DNA from: Phaeosaccion multiseriatum
Lineage: Eukaryota > Ochrophyta, other classes
Length of the DNA stretch: 64,000 nucleotides
Direction: 5' to 3'
Assembly: GCA_965112735.1 (NCBI GenBank)
Contig: OZ218955.1
Location: forward strand, 1,922,001 to 1,986,000
Shown one piece after another: positions 11,311-22,269 of this stretch. The number at the start of each line of letters is the position of its first letter. Positions within the stretch are counted from its first letter, which is position 1. The notes under the pieces are model-generated. The model was not told the origin of the DNA and did not search any database. It saw nothing but the letters and a program-made list of their open reading frames with translations. The position numbers and the translations under genes were made by a program.

Positions 11311-11687
11311 AATTGTTCGTTGTATACATTGTATCCACTGCCATCCACCGCCATCCACTTCCCTCCCTCCTAGTAGTGGAAACGAATTCTGTTTCTTTTC
11401 GATATCGATTTTAAAATCGAGCCATTAATTTTGAAATTATATCATATCGTGTCATCATAACGCTTCTCTCATCTCTCCATCTCTCAACGCCAACAGAGCA
11501 GCAAACCACACAAAAGAAAAGCAAAAAGCACAGCAGAAGAGGGAAAGGAGTAGCAAGAAGAAGAGGAACAGCAGCAGCAGGAAGAAGGGGTAGCAGTAGC
11601 AGCCAGCAGCAGCAGTGGCATCAGACAGAGAACAAGGAGGAACTAAGAAGGGGTACAAAGAGAGGCGCGAAAAATAAAGAGAAAGCA
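11311..11687. other. Spacer with ATCCACTGCC repeat and AT-rich patch
   Basis: It holds two to three copies of the dispersed ATCCACTGCC element (11334-11362), an AT-rich inverted stretch around 11400-11450 (TCGATTTTAAAATCGA, a perfect 16-bp palindrome near 11406), and an AG-rich leader just before the next ATG. It probably contains the 3' end of the upstream gene and the promoter of the next. Confidence 0.5.
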
Positions 11688-14600
11688 ATGGAGCTGAAAA
11701 AGAGCACCCTCGAGTACGCTCTGCGAGCAGGGGGGCATGCAATCCCTATGGAGGAGCTGAGAGAAAAGCACCCAGCCGTGTTGGATATCGTGACTCTGTG
11801 AGTAGGACGTCTCATTCAACAAGAAAGAAGGATTAGAGGATTAGCGCAGCCTCCGCACGGCCGCGACGACTTATACTAAACTGCGCTGGTCCTCTACCCA
11901 CTGTCTCTCCTCTCCTCGCTCCCTCTCCTCGCTCGACTGACACTCTGGTGCCCCCTTCCCCCCCCTCTCCTCCTGCTGCTGCTTGGTTGGCTGGCGCGCC
12001 GCCTTGGCTGCCTTCCCGGCGATGTTTCCCACCTCCGATCATCATCATTCGTTTCCCCGCAGTATCCTGGGCGTGACACCCCGCTGCGACCAAGTGAGTG
12101 CGGAGTATTCGAATGCGCCCGTCCGTTTCCTTCTCAACAATGTGTTTGTTGCTGACCATTTCCTTGTGCGCTGCTCTTCTCTTTTGTCACCCCGCCCGAA
12201 TCCGCCTTCCTCCCCCACTCCTTCTCTTCCCCCGCTCCCTACCTGCCTCGTCTCCTCCAATCAGTACTTGGGCATCTGGCCGCCTGCGTTTGGTGAGTAC
12301 CAAAGAAGATGAAAGCCCAGCCAACAACTGCATGTCTGGCAGCCTTCCAGCCATGCATACCCCCCCCTCACCCACATATCCTCCATCCACCCCTTCTGCT
12401 CCTCCCTCCTCGCTCCTCACTGCTCGTCACCCGCCCCTTCATATATCCCGGAAATTCGCCCATGCGGATGGCGCCTTGGTGCATCTGCTCGCCTTGGTGC
12501 ATCTGCTCGCCACTTCTCTTCCGCATCATCTCAGAGACCTACAACGTGTTCGGTAAGCAAAGGAGGCTCAGTCAGTGGTGGGTCCTATTCTATTGACTTG
12601 AGTATGAAAGTTCAACTTTCTCTGCCCCCCTCCCCCTCCTCCTCCTCCTCCTCCTCCTCCTCCTCCTCCTCCTCCTCCTCCTCCTCCTCCTCCTCCTCCT
12701 CCTCCTCCTCCTCCTCCTCCTCCTCCTCCTCCTCCTCCTCCTCCTCCTCCTCCTCCTCCTCCTCCTCCTCCTCCTCCTCCTCCTCCTCCTCCTCCTCCTC
12801 CTCCTCCTCCTCCTCCTCCTCCTCCTCCTCCTCCTCCTCCTCCTCCTCCTCCTCCTCCTCCTCCTCCTCCTCCTCCTCCTCCTCCCTCCCTCCCTGCCCC
12901 CCTCCTCCCCACACCAGTTCCCAACCTCTTCGCCATCCCCTTCTCGGACTTTGGCGTGGGTGCCATCCCGACCAGCCTTCGCTCCATCACGGCCTACTCA
13001 AGCTCCAGGGCTTTTGGTTGTGGGTACTGCAGTGCTCACACCGCTGTCATGGGCGACATCTGGAGCGGCCATGGAGGCACTCTCGAAAAGAACGCCAAGA
13101 TTACCATGACGGACCCTTCTTCCTCCCCCACCTCAGCCTCCTCTATCGGTACCTTTGACGCTCGAGAAGAGGCAGCCATTGCTGTGGGCAAATGCCTGGG
13201 ACAAGCGCCCATCCATCTGACCAGCAGGGCGGTTACTGCATCCACGGAGGTGTTTTCGCTCAAGGAGGAGGAGGCGGTGGTGAATGCGGCGACGGTCATG
13301 GGCTTCTTGAACTTCTTTATGTGAGTTGCTCAGTTGCTAGCTACAGTAGAGGGCGGGAAGAGAGGGGGGAGGTAGAGAGAGACAAGAGAGAGGGCAGGGG
13401 GTAGTGGGGGGCGTCGGGTAGCTCAGCTCAGTCCAGTCCAGCGTTGGTGCGTGTGTGTGTGTGGGCGTGTGTGCTTGTGTGTGTGTGTGTGTGTGTGCGT
13501 GGTGACCCTTGTCTCTGCTTGTTTTTGCTTGCTTTTAACACAGAACCACGCCATGCACGCACACACACACATATACACACACACAAACACACACACACAC
13601 ACACACACAACACACACACGCATCACCAAAACAAAACAGGAGTGCTACTGGCATGCCCCTGGAGAGAGACGCCATAGAGACGTCCACAGCCAAGCTGTCT
13701 GGCACAGGGTGGGAGGTGGGTCAGCACTTCGACCCCAAAGTCGATTGGAAGCTTATGGAGGAGGACGAGGAGGACATGAAGATTGTAGCCCAGAGGCCCA
13801 AGGGCTTCTTCGCGTGGATCAAGACGGTGTTTGGCGCCAAAATGGCCGACAACAAGGCCCTCAGCGCTATCCCCAGCAGCGCGGCAGGTGAGTGCATGGG
13901 TAGGTGGGGGTGTGTGTCGGTGGGTGCATGGGTGGGTGGGTTGGGGTGGGGGAGTGAATGGGGGAGGGAAGGAGTGATGGAGTGAGTGTACAAGTGAGTG
14001 CGCGAGTGAGTGCGTAAGTGCGCGCGTGTGTGAGTGTGTGGGTGCGTGCGTGCGCGAGTGCGTGCGTGGCGTGAGTGAACGGGCTAGAAGGGAGGTGCAC
14101 AGTACAACAACAGGGGAGGAACTAGACACTGGATTGGACAAAGTACAGTGCACCTTTTTCGCACTCTCACTCTTCCTCCTCCTCCTCCTCCTCCTCCTCC
14201 TCCCCCCTCCCTCCCTCCCTGCAACATCAGGCATCTATACCAGATGCAAAAGGGACGCAGGCTTCGTGCCCTTCTACCTCCGTCAGATGACCAACTTGCC
14301 TGCCAAGCGAGCCCTCGCATACGGCTTCCTCCTGCGCCTGCTGGAGGGCACAGACGAAGTGCCTGCTCGCGTCAAGCAGATTATGGCCTATGTGAGCGCC
14401 ACCAATACCGGCAACACCATCCTCAGGGCCCATTACGCCTTCCTCGCCTGCGAGTTGAACGACGCTACCCCAGCCCAGCTACTCGACGCCGTGCAGCAGA
14501 CCAGCCACGGATGGCGAAAGCAAAGTCCAACGCCGCCGGCGCACGTGTCCACAGCGTCACTGATGGCATCCATAGCGCCTTCCTACAAGGCCTCTTCCGC

Positions 14601-15015
14601 CCCCTCCCCCTCCTCCGCCACCTCCTCCGCCACCTCTTTCTCTACCTCCACCACCTCCTCCTCCTCCGCCTCCTCCACCTCTCCCTTCTCCCTGTCCTTC
14701 TCGGCGAAGGAGCGGGTGGCCATCGCCTTTGCCCACGCCACGAGCTTCGCCCCCATCCTCCTCTCGGCAGATCTCATTACAGCCATGATGGAAGCATACA
14801 GTCCCTCGGCCGTGATTGAGCTCGTCCTGACACTGTCGGTGCACACTGCCCTGGACCGGTGGACGTCCTTCTATGCGCCTGTGGCCTACGAACCCGAGCT
14901 GGAGGCCTTTGTGGAGTCGTCGGGCGCGGTACTTGGGTTGCCCCCGGTGGCCACGGGGCCCTCGACACCGGAGCAGAGGGAGCGGGCCATGGAGAGGGCC
15001 ACCTCCGGAAGGTAG
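11688..15015 (+). CDS. AhpD-like (carboxymuconolactone decarboxylase superfamily) protein
   Basis: Seven exons: 11688-11797, 12063-12093, 12265-12292, 12535-12552, 12918-13320, 13640-13887, 14231-15015; 540 residues, phases consistent. Exons 2-4 are microexons of 31, 28 and 18 nt. Residues about 63-225 resemble the AhpD fold with a CxxCxxH centre (CGYCSAH, Cys97, Cys100, His103), the thiol pair used by alkylhydroperoxidase-type enzymes, and the helix pair NAATVMGFLNFFM / SATGMPLERD. The second half (VPFYLRQMTNLPAKRALAY, RAHYAFLACELND, KERVAIAFAHATSFAP, TALDRWTSFY) looks like a second, degenerate copy without the CxxC pair, broken by a Ser/Thr-rich linker. Peroxide or thiol redox chemistry is likely by family; substrate unknown. 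No targeting peptide is obvious. Confidence 0.78.
12635..12888. repeat. (CCT)n intronic tract
   Basis: About 250 bp of nearly pure TCC trinucleotide directly upstream of the acceptor at 12917, in intron 4 of the AhpD-like gene. It is pyrimidine-only on the transcribed strand, so it extends the natural polypyrimidine tract. Confidence 0.95.
13450..13618. repeat. (GT)n ... (CA)n opposed dinucleotide tracts
   Basis: A GT block (13450-13500) and a CA block (13560-13620) lie about 60 bp apart in intron 5 of the AhpD-like gene. They are mutually complementary and could pair as a stem in the pre-mRNA. Confidence 0.85.
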
Positions 15016-16052
15016 CTAGTTACTCAGTAAGTCAGTAACAGGCAGGTAGCCAGTTACTCAGTAAGTCAGTAATAGGCAAGTAATATAAGGAAGGAAAAAA
15101 GAAAAAAGAAAAGTAACAGCAGAGCGGGGGAAGGGGGGGGTGGTGGTAAGGTAGTAAGGCCCAAGGGGGGGGTTAGCAGCGCCGGAGAGAGAGGAAAGCC
15201 GCCGCGGTCAGGAAGCGGTAAGCAGGTCAGAGGTCAGTCAGTCCCCTCAGGACGACAGTGAAGTACGCAATTACGCAAGTGAAGCGTAGTTTTGGTTTTT
15301 TCGGGTTATGTGTAAGAGTAATCCCTCACCTCGGGAGAACTTCAAAAGGCGATTGGCGTAGTGCAGTGCCACTAAAAAGAAAAGCGCTGCACTCCCCGTA
15401 CCCACCCCTAGCTGGGACGCGTAACCAAAACTGCTCAACTCGGCGATAGAGGCACTTTAGGGGGGGGGGGGAGGGAGGGATGGCCCTCCGGGCTGCAAGA
15501 CACCCTTTTGTAAGACCCGCATGGCCCTTACGTAAGGAACAGGAGTTTCAGTTGTTAGGCCTCCACACGCTGCACGGCCACGTCCAAACTCGCTAGCTAA
15601 GACAGTAGTTTGGGGTGGAAGGGACGTAGTTAAGGGAAATAGAATGCATAATACATAGTCATTATTCACACAGAATGTATATTACGTAGTCATTATGCAG
15701 AATGTATATTACGTAGTCATTATGCACACACAGAGTGTATATACATGCCGCAGAAGCCCGCCGCAAAAGGCCAAAGCGGCGCTCTGCAAGCAACAACAAG
15801 CACTGTAGAGATCTCTTTCTGTCCAGCTCCATCCACTGCCGTCCAGCTCATTTGCTCATTTGTGGCCGCCGCCAACACGCCCCCTCCCGTCCGGGAAGCA
15901 CAGCACACACCCCCTTTCGCTCTCACGTGTAAGTAACCAACGAGACTGAGACTGAGACTGAGCTCATCAATGATCAGGTGAGTGAGTTATGTATGAGTTG
16001 GTTAGGTAGGAGGAGCTCAGTCAGGTAGGTGAGTGAGTTATGAATGAGTTGG
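15016..16052. other. Convergent-gene spacer, no gene seen
   Basis: Lies between the 3' ends of the AhpD-like gene (+) and the acidic-protein gene (-). It contains CAGTTACTCAGTAAGTCAGTAA direct repeats (about 15020 and 15050), three copies of an AT-rich ATATTACGTAGTCATTATGCA unit at about 15650-15740, and one ATCCACTGCC element near 15829. No credible coding segment is seen. Confidence 0.6.
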
Positions 16053-19005
16053 TTAGGAGCTCTTTTGGTTTGAACGGGGAGGGGGATGCTGAGTGGGGCC
16101 GTGGGAAAGGAAAGCCGTAGCGTGGGGCGCCTCATGGAATCCTTTCCAACTCCTCCTCCTCCTCCTCCTCCTCCTCCTCCTCCTCCTCCTCCTCCTCTTC
16201 CTCCTCCTCCTCCTCCTCCTCATCCTGCTGCTTTTGCTGCTGTACCACCAACTGCTGCTGCTGCTCGTCAGTCCAAGCAGTGTACGAAGAACGAAGGAGC
16301 CTTCACCCACCTCCTCAGAGGCGCTGACGCAATTTGCCACACCTTCTCCTGCACACACATACACACACAACACACACGCATACATACACCACACACACGG
16401 GACGGGTGGCGCGAGAGAGCGGGTATAATGTGGTGAGGGGTGGGTAAGGTCAAGATCAGGGTCAGGGTCAGGGTCAGGGTCAGGGTCGGAAAGAGCCACG
16501 TCCCCAGGGGCCAGGACGTATGCACTATCGACGATAGCACGACAGACATGAATCTTCACACATGCCCATGAAAATCTGAGACACACCTCTCTTCCATGGC
16601 CCGTCACAGAGGAGGGGGGCGCAGACACCACGCCGAGATTGCCAACGCCGCTGCCGCCGCTGCCGCTCTCCTTCACCACGTCCTCTTTGTTCCCCTTCAA
16701 AGGAGGGGAAGGGCTCTCCTCCACGCTCCCCTTGATGAAGCCCTCCACCCCGGTGGCGATGGTGACGTCGTGGTCAATAACCCAGGTGGCAAGCCTCGCC
16801 TCAAAGTAGATAAAGGCTCCTGCTGCTCTTCCGCCGCTGCGCTCTCTCTCCCTTCTCTTCTCCCACCCCTCCTCCTCCTCCCCCTCCTCCCCAACCTGCT
16901 CCTCCTCCTCCTCCTCCTCCTCCTCCTCCTCCTCCTCCTCCTCGTCGTCGTCGTCGTCGTCGTCGTCACCAGGCTCCTTCTTGGCCCAGTATACAGAGGG
17001 AAGGGCGAGGACTACATCGAGGCTCTCATCGAGGATCACATCTTCCTCCTCCTCAGACGAGTAGTGGTGGTGGTGGATGTGATACAGCCCGGCCAAGAGA
17101 GGAGGTACGTCGGTGCCGTGTACTCGCAGCTCCTGACACCAGGTAGTAGCATTCGAATCCGCAACGTCATCGCCTCCTGCAGACACAGGGGGGGGCTTTG
17201 CCGACTGCGCCGAAGGAGCTTGTAGTGCAGTACTCAGGTCCCCCTCCTCCTCCTCCTCCCCTTCCTCCTCCTCTTCCTCCTCTTCTTCCTCCTCCTCCTC
17301 CTCCTCCTCCTCCTCCTCCTCCTCCTCCTCCTCCTCCTCCTCCTCTTCCTCCTCCTCCTCCTCCTCTTCTTCCTCCTCCTCATCATCGTGATCATCCATC
17401 ACCACCCCTTCGCCTCCCTTTTCCTCCTGGTCCTCCTCCTCCCCTGCCCCGATAAATACCTCACCTTCCCACCTCAATCCTTCCCGCCCGTCCCATCCAC
17501 CACCTCCCTCGAATGGGGGTGAGGACAACAGCGATGATTGCGTTCCCAAGGGAGACGCCGACTGTTGCTGCTGCTCCTCCTCCTCCTCCTCCTGCTCCTC
17601 CTGCTCCTCCTGCTCCTCCTCCTCCTCCTCCTCCTCCTCCTCCTCCTCCTCCTCCTCCTCCTCCTCCTCCTCCTCCTCCTCCTCCTCCTCCTTCTCCTCC
17701 TTCTCCTCCTTCTCCCCCTCTACAGAGGAATGAGGTCGAGGCGCTACCGCTGGTAACCAACGTGGCTCGGACGAATACCCCGCGTCGTCGCCAAGTGTAG
17801 GTAGGCCGTTGTGGGCTCCTCCTTCGTCCTCGCTAGGCGGTACTGGTACTGTGCTGCTCAGCATGGAGCCGCCACAAAGCGAGACCAGTGCCAGAGACAG
17901 AGGCAGAGGCAGAGGCAGAGACAGAGGTAGATGCTGATGCAGGTGTTGGCAGTCGGGAGCCCCCCTCCTGAAACACAACACGCCCAGAGCACCCACTATA
18001 GCAAACGCCACAACGCTAGCACGGAGTCCAGCCTCTGACTGTCTGGACTCCTCCTTCTCCTCCCCCTCCTTCTCGCCCTCCTCCTCTGCGGCGTTACTGT
18101 CGACCACAAGTTGTAAGAGCTGCCCCGTCTGATCAGAGTCCCCATCTTCGCCGACTTTGTCTTGTACGCCTCCATCGTCCACTGCTTCACTACGACTGCG
18201 ACAGCTGCCACTGCACGTGCTGCTACTCCCGCTCCTGCTGCCATTGCTGTCGCCTCGGAGGTGCATCATGTCCACGGCTCCCTTCCTGCTCTGGATGGTG
18301 CTCTTCTTGGCCCCCTCGACTTCCCCGCCCACCACAGTCTCCTTTTTCTCCTTGCTTGGCTCTCCATCCCCCTTCTCATCGTCGGCCGGGCACAGCCCTG
18401 CCTCCTCTTTCCCTTGACCTCCGTCTCCTGCCGTCAGCTGCTGCTCCCCCAGCCCCCCAAGTGCGTCTCCCAATGGACTGCCATCCCTAAGAATGCTGGA
18501 AGCCACCAGCACCCCAGCTCTCCCCTCCTCCTCTTCTGCTCCCCAATGTCCACCTGACTGCCCTCCCTCCAGCTGCTGCTGATGATCCTCCCTATGAAGC
18601 TCCTCACCAGCTTCGCCTTCTCGTCTATGCCTACTACCGAGGTAGTCGAGACGGCGTCGTAAGCCCGATAGGTTGGCGTCCTCCTCATTCGTGTGGTGTC
18701 CGCTGTCGTGTGCGTGGGTCTGCCCCAGGCTCTTGACTGACCTGCGCATCGTATAAGGAGGGGGGGGGTGGAAAAGGAAAGGGGCAGACCAGGCGCGGTG
18801 AGAGTGTCGGACTTCTTAACCACCAGAGGGGAAGTGGAACGAACCTGAGGACAGACTCGATCCACTCGTTATCCTCCTGGACGTTCTTGCCCTTGACTGG
18901 TGTGAGACGCACCAAGGCTCCGGGTCGCAGGGGAGAGTGACCGAAGAGACTCCTTGTCGTGTACCCAGCCTCTACTCTCCCTCGCTTCTTCTCCTCCTCT
19001 TCCAT
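16053..19005 (-). CDS. Very acidic low-complexity protein, unknown; 3' end unresolved
   Basis: Exon 1 (19005-18845) starts at ATG (MEEEEKKRGRVEAGYTT) and joins in frame (AG|G) to a long exon from 18741. Segments of ordinary composition include ALVRLTPVKGKNVQEDNEW, a hydrophobic helix (ASVVAFAIVGALGVLCF), ELRVHGTDVPPLLAGLYHI, DVVLALPSVYWAKKEPG and AAGAFIYFEARLATWVIDH. They are separated by three long Glu runs encoded by GAG repeats. A (DP)n run comes from a GGTCAG hexamer array near 16455-16490. Downstream of about 16440 the frame choice is uncertain. A Glu-rich tail ending ELERIP-stop near 16132 in another frame is an attractive end, but no clean acceptor links to it. The single helix and acidic arms suggest a membrane-anchored acidic protein; no family recognised. 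Confidence 0.5.
16452..16490. repeat. (GGTCAG)n hexamer array
   Basis: Five to six GGTCAG units on the plus strand. Read on the minus strand in the acidic gene they encode alternating Asp-Pro. Confidence 0.85.
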
Positions 19006-19279
19006 ACTGTCTCTTACATCGGTCCTTCCACTCTGGCTCTCTCTCCCCAGTTTCCCATCAGCGTGCCCCCAGTCCCCCCCCCGTCTTCATCCACCTCTTC
19101 ATTTAGCAAGCTCTTCCTACGGAGAGGAAGAGGCAACCGAAGAGAAAAGATGCAGAGTGAAGGCATGAAGGGGAAAACAGAAAACAGAGTGCCATCCCTA
19201 GTAAGTCAGCAATCGGATCGCAGGCCCTTCTTGCCAAGGAAGAAAAAGCGTACAATCATAACAAAAAGACAACCTAATA
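19006..19279. promoter_or_regulatory. Divergent spacer before MIF
   Basis: The acidic-protein ATG (19005, minus) and the MIF ATG (19280, plus) are 274 bp apart and divergent. The MIF-proximal 80 bp are A-rich. A shared promoter is inferred from position only. Confidence 0.35.
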
Positions 19280-20689
19280 ATGCCGACCTTCACGTAAGTT
19301 CCGAAGAACTTCTGCGTGCCCATATTTATCTCCTTCAACTCTCCTCTCTCTCTTCCTCCCCTCCCCCCTTCCTCGGCAACAGAGTCCAGACCAACGTGCC
19401 CCTCACGGACGACGCCAGGACGGCTCTGCTGAAGGAGCTCAGCAGCACTCTCGCAATGAAGCTGGGGAAACCTGAGGCCTATGTGATGGTGTCGTATCAG
19501 CACGCCGCCATGATGTTCGGTAAGCCTTTCACCCGTACTCGGCGGTGGCTCAACCTCGCGTACTTAACGCAGTGCTGCAGCAAGGAAGTGTTTCGCCGCT
19601 TTGGGCCCTCATTCTGATACCCCTTTCGGTACTACTGTGCCTCCTCCCCCCACTCCCCCGCCCCACCGCCACCTCGCCCCCTCCGCTCGCAAACAACACG
19701 CACACAGGCGGCTCGGCAGACCCCTGTGCGTTTTGCAACCTCCACTCTATCGGCAAAATCTCGCTGGAAACCAATCCAGGTAAGTAACAACCCCCCCCCA
19801 AAGAAAACACTTCGTACTTCGAAGTACAATATTTGGCGTGAGCTTTATTCCTGTGCCGCTTGCTCAAGTCGCGTTTCGCATTACGTTACGCCAAGTCGAC
19901 TCCTCCGACGAGTGCTTACTGATTAATCCGATTGTGCGCTCACTTCACTCATACACACACGCACACGCACACGCACACACACACACACACGTAAAGAGGC
20001 GAAGAAAGAAGATGTGTTGTCTGAGCCTCCCGTCTACACCTGTCTGTCCCTGCTCTTGCTGGGGCCTGACTTTGCTGGCCTTCTGTTCGCCGCCTCTAAA
20101 CTCCACGCCCCTGCGGGTCTGCTGCTGCCTTGCTCTGCCTTACGGTTGCCTTACTGCTGCCTTACTGCTGTCTTACTGCTGCCTTACTGCCGCCTTACTG
20201 CTGCCTTACTGCTGCCTTACTGCTGGCCCAGGCGTGAGCTCGGCCATGATGTCCGTTCTCGAGACGCATCTTTGCGTGCATCCCAATCGGTGCTACATAC
20301 AGGTCAGTAAGTCCGTGAGTACGTGAGAGTTTCTTGCGTACGTATGTCCGTGTGTGTGTGTGTGACGGAGTGAACTGGGCTCAGTCGGCATGAGAGAGCC
20401 CTCCTGTAGTGCCTTCATGACGTACTCACGCGCACCTCTGCGTACCCCCCCCCGGCCTTGAGGGAAGGCCTCTTGCCTCGTCTCCTTCTCTGTTGGCACC
20501 TGCACCATGTCATGAACATGGACACTACAATGACAAAACACTCCTTCCCCTTTCCTCCCCCCTCCCCTCCCCTCCCTCCCTCCCTCCGTCCCTCCGTCCG
20601 TCCGTCCGCTGCTTTCTCTGGTCATTTTTTGCCCTCAGTTTGTGGATTCTGAGAGGCATAACTTTGGTTGGGACTCGACCGTCTTCTGA
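19280..20689 (+). CDS. MIF: Macrophage migration inhibitory factor (MIF) family tautomerase
   Basis: Five exons: 19280-19293, 19383-19519, 19708-19779, 20232-20302, 20639-20689. The product is 114 residues, the usual MIF length. The start is fixed by MPTF: after Met removal Pro1 is the catalytic base of the tautomerase site (Pro2 of the precursor). Other family marks are QTNVPLTDD, the active-site Lys in KLGKPEAY, and GGSADPCAFCNLHSIGKIS. The last holds a CxxC pair at Cys57/Cys60, exactly where mammalian MIF has its CALC motif, followed by the conserved LHSIGKI. The C-terminus ERHNFGWDSTVF matches the NxGWNNSTFA end of the family. MIF is a homotrimeric keto-enol tautomerase, normally cytosolic, and there is no signal peptide. 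Exon 1 codes only 14 bases. The gene is head to head with the acidic-protein gene. Confidence 0.93.
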
Positions 20690-22002
20690 GGACCTTGTTC
20701 CGTTGTTCCGTGGATGAAGCTCTTGGCCCCACCGCTCACTCACTCACTCACTCACTCACTCACTCACTCACTCACTCACTCACTCACTCACTCACTCACT
20801 AACTCATGAGCTGCGAGGGGAAGTGGTGCACTTGATTATTTCTACTCACCAGTACTGTACAGCGATACGTCGTACGATATGTGTGTGGCAGTGAAAGGCA
20901 CTCCACAAAGTATTGCATGTATGCCTTAGTGGGGACAGTTCTGGTGCTTAGGGCGAGGAAGGGGTGGACAAGAGAAGAGGAACAGCCGCAGATGTTTTGC
21001 ACACATAAGATGGTGGTAGAGAGGCTCTTGATTGATTGACGTGCACTCTTTGACAACAGACGATGGGTGAAATGATGTCATTTATGTATATAAGAAGGTA
21101 CTGTTACCTAACTTCCTTCCACCTTCGCTTCTTAAGAGAACGATTGGAAAATCGGGTCTCTCCCATACCGCCCATCCTTTGTTCTTCTGCTGCCCTACAC
21201 ACCCAAGTAGAGCTGCATAACATAATCAACTAATTATTGTATATATTTTTTTTAAATTTTGTATTTAATTATTAAATATATGCTTCATTCATTCCACAAT
21301 TACGTCTTTCCACGGCGGTGGCTGCGGCTTCCGGTAAGCCGCGCTCCCCTCTGCCTCGCCGTCTGTGATCTGTGATTTAAACCCACTGTGCCCAGGCTCG
21401 GACACGCACGCACGCACACACACGCACACTCACTCACATGCAAAGAAGCCGAATATAATATATACACACACCACGCACACACACACCTTGATAAGGTCTG
21501 AGAAGCAGTCGGCCGCTGGGCCTACAACCCACCTTTCAGACTGGATTTCTTCTACCTGCTGCTGCAGGTCTATTCCGTCCTCCCCTCTCCTTCTACCCTG
21601 GCTCCTGCTGGTCTATTCCGTCCTCCCCTCTCCTTCTACCCTGGCTGCTGCTGGTCTATTCCGTCCTCCCCTCTCCTTCTACCCTGGCTGCTGCTGGTCT
21701 GTTGCGTCCTCCCTTCTCCTTCTACCCTGGCTGCTGCTGGTCTGTTGCGATGCATGCACCACGCAACGTCGCATGGAGCACGCCCTCCTGTCTCTTGCCG
21801 AGGGAGGGGCCATGAAGCACATGCCGACCTACTTCTCCTCCTTGTCGAGGAGCCATCATTCCCTCATCTCACTTATCGTGCTCCCCATGAAGCACGCCGA
21901 CCTACTTCTCCTCCTTGCCGACCGAGGAGCCATCGCTCCCTCATCTCACTCATCTCACTCATCGCACTCATCGCACACTCCTTCCTCGTGCTCCCTCCCC
22001 GC
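20690..22002. other. Convergent spacer with minisatellites, no gene seen
   Basis: After the MIF stop: a (CACT)n block at 20727-20800, then a moderately AT-rich stretch with an AT-rich core at 21220-21290 (runs of T and A), CA repeats near 21400-21485, a 43-bp minisatellite (21568-21750) and a pair of ~88-bp repeats (about 21805-21955). These lie before the 3' end of the Gln/His-rich gene. The open frames present are explained by the repeats. Confidence 0.6.
21568..21750. repeat. 43-bp minisatellite, about 4.3 copies
   Basis: The unit starts TCTATTCCGTCCTCCCCTC and ends ACCCTGGCTGCTGCTGG. Copies differ at one or two positions (GGCTCC/GGCTGC; TCTATTCC/TCTGTTGC). The copies are near perfect, so the array is probably recent. 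Confidence 0.85.
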
Positions 22003-22234
22003 TTAATACGTCAGTCGAGTGAGTCCACCACCGCTCCCGTCCTCTGCCCTGCCGCTGTCGCCCTCGAGTTGCATGGTGGAGAAGGAGTACGAAGGTGAGG
22101 CCATCGCAGCGATACGGTCCGAGACCCGTCGGCGCTTGGCCTTGAGGAAGGAGCCCGGAGAGGTGGAGAAGTAGCTTACGTGAGAGCTACGCTGGCGGTC
22201 CACGTCTTCCGTCTCCTGCGCCACCACAGGCTTC

Positions 22235-22269
<35 letters not shown>

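Noticed and set aside
12568-12990. Poly-Gly, poly-Ser or poly-Glu proteins over the CCT array
   Set aside because: The array lies in intron 4 of the AhpD-like gene. The only real coding content is the exon from 12918.
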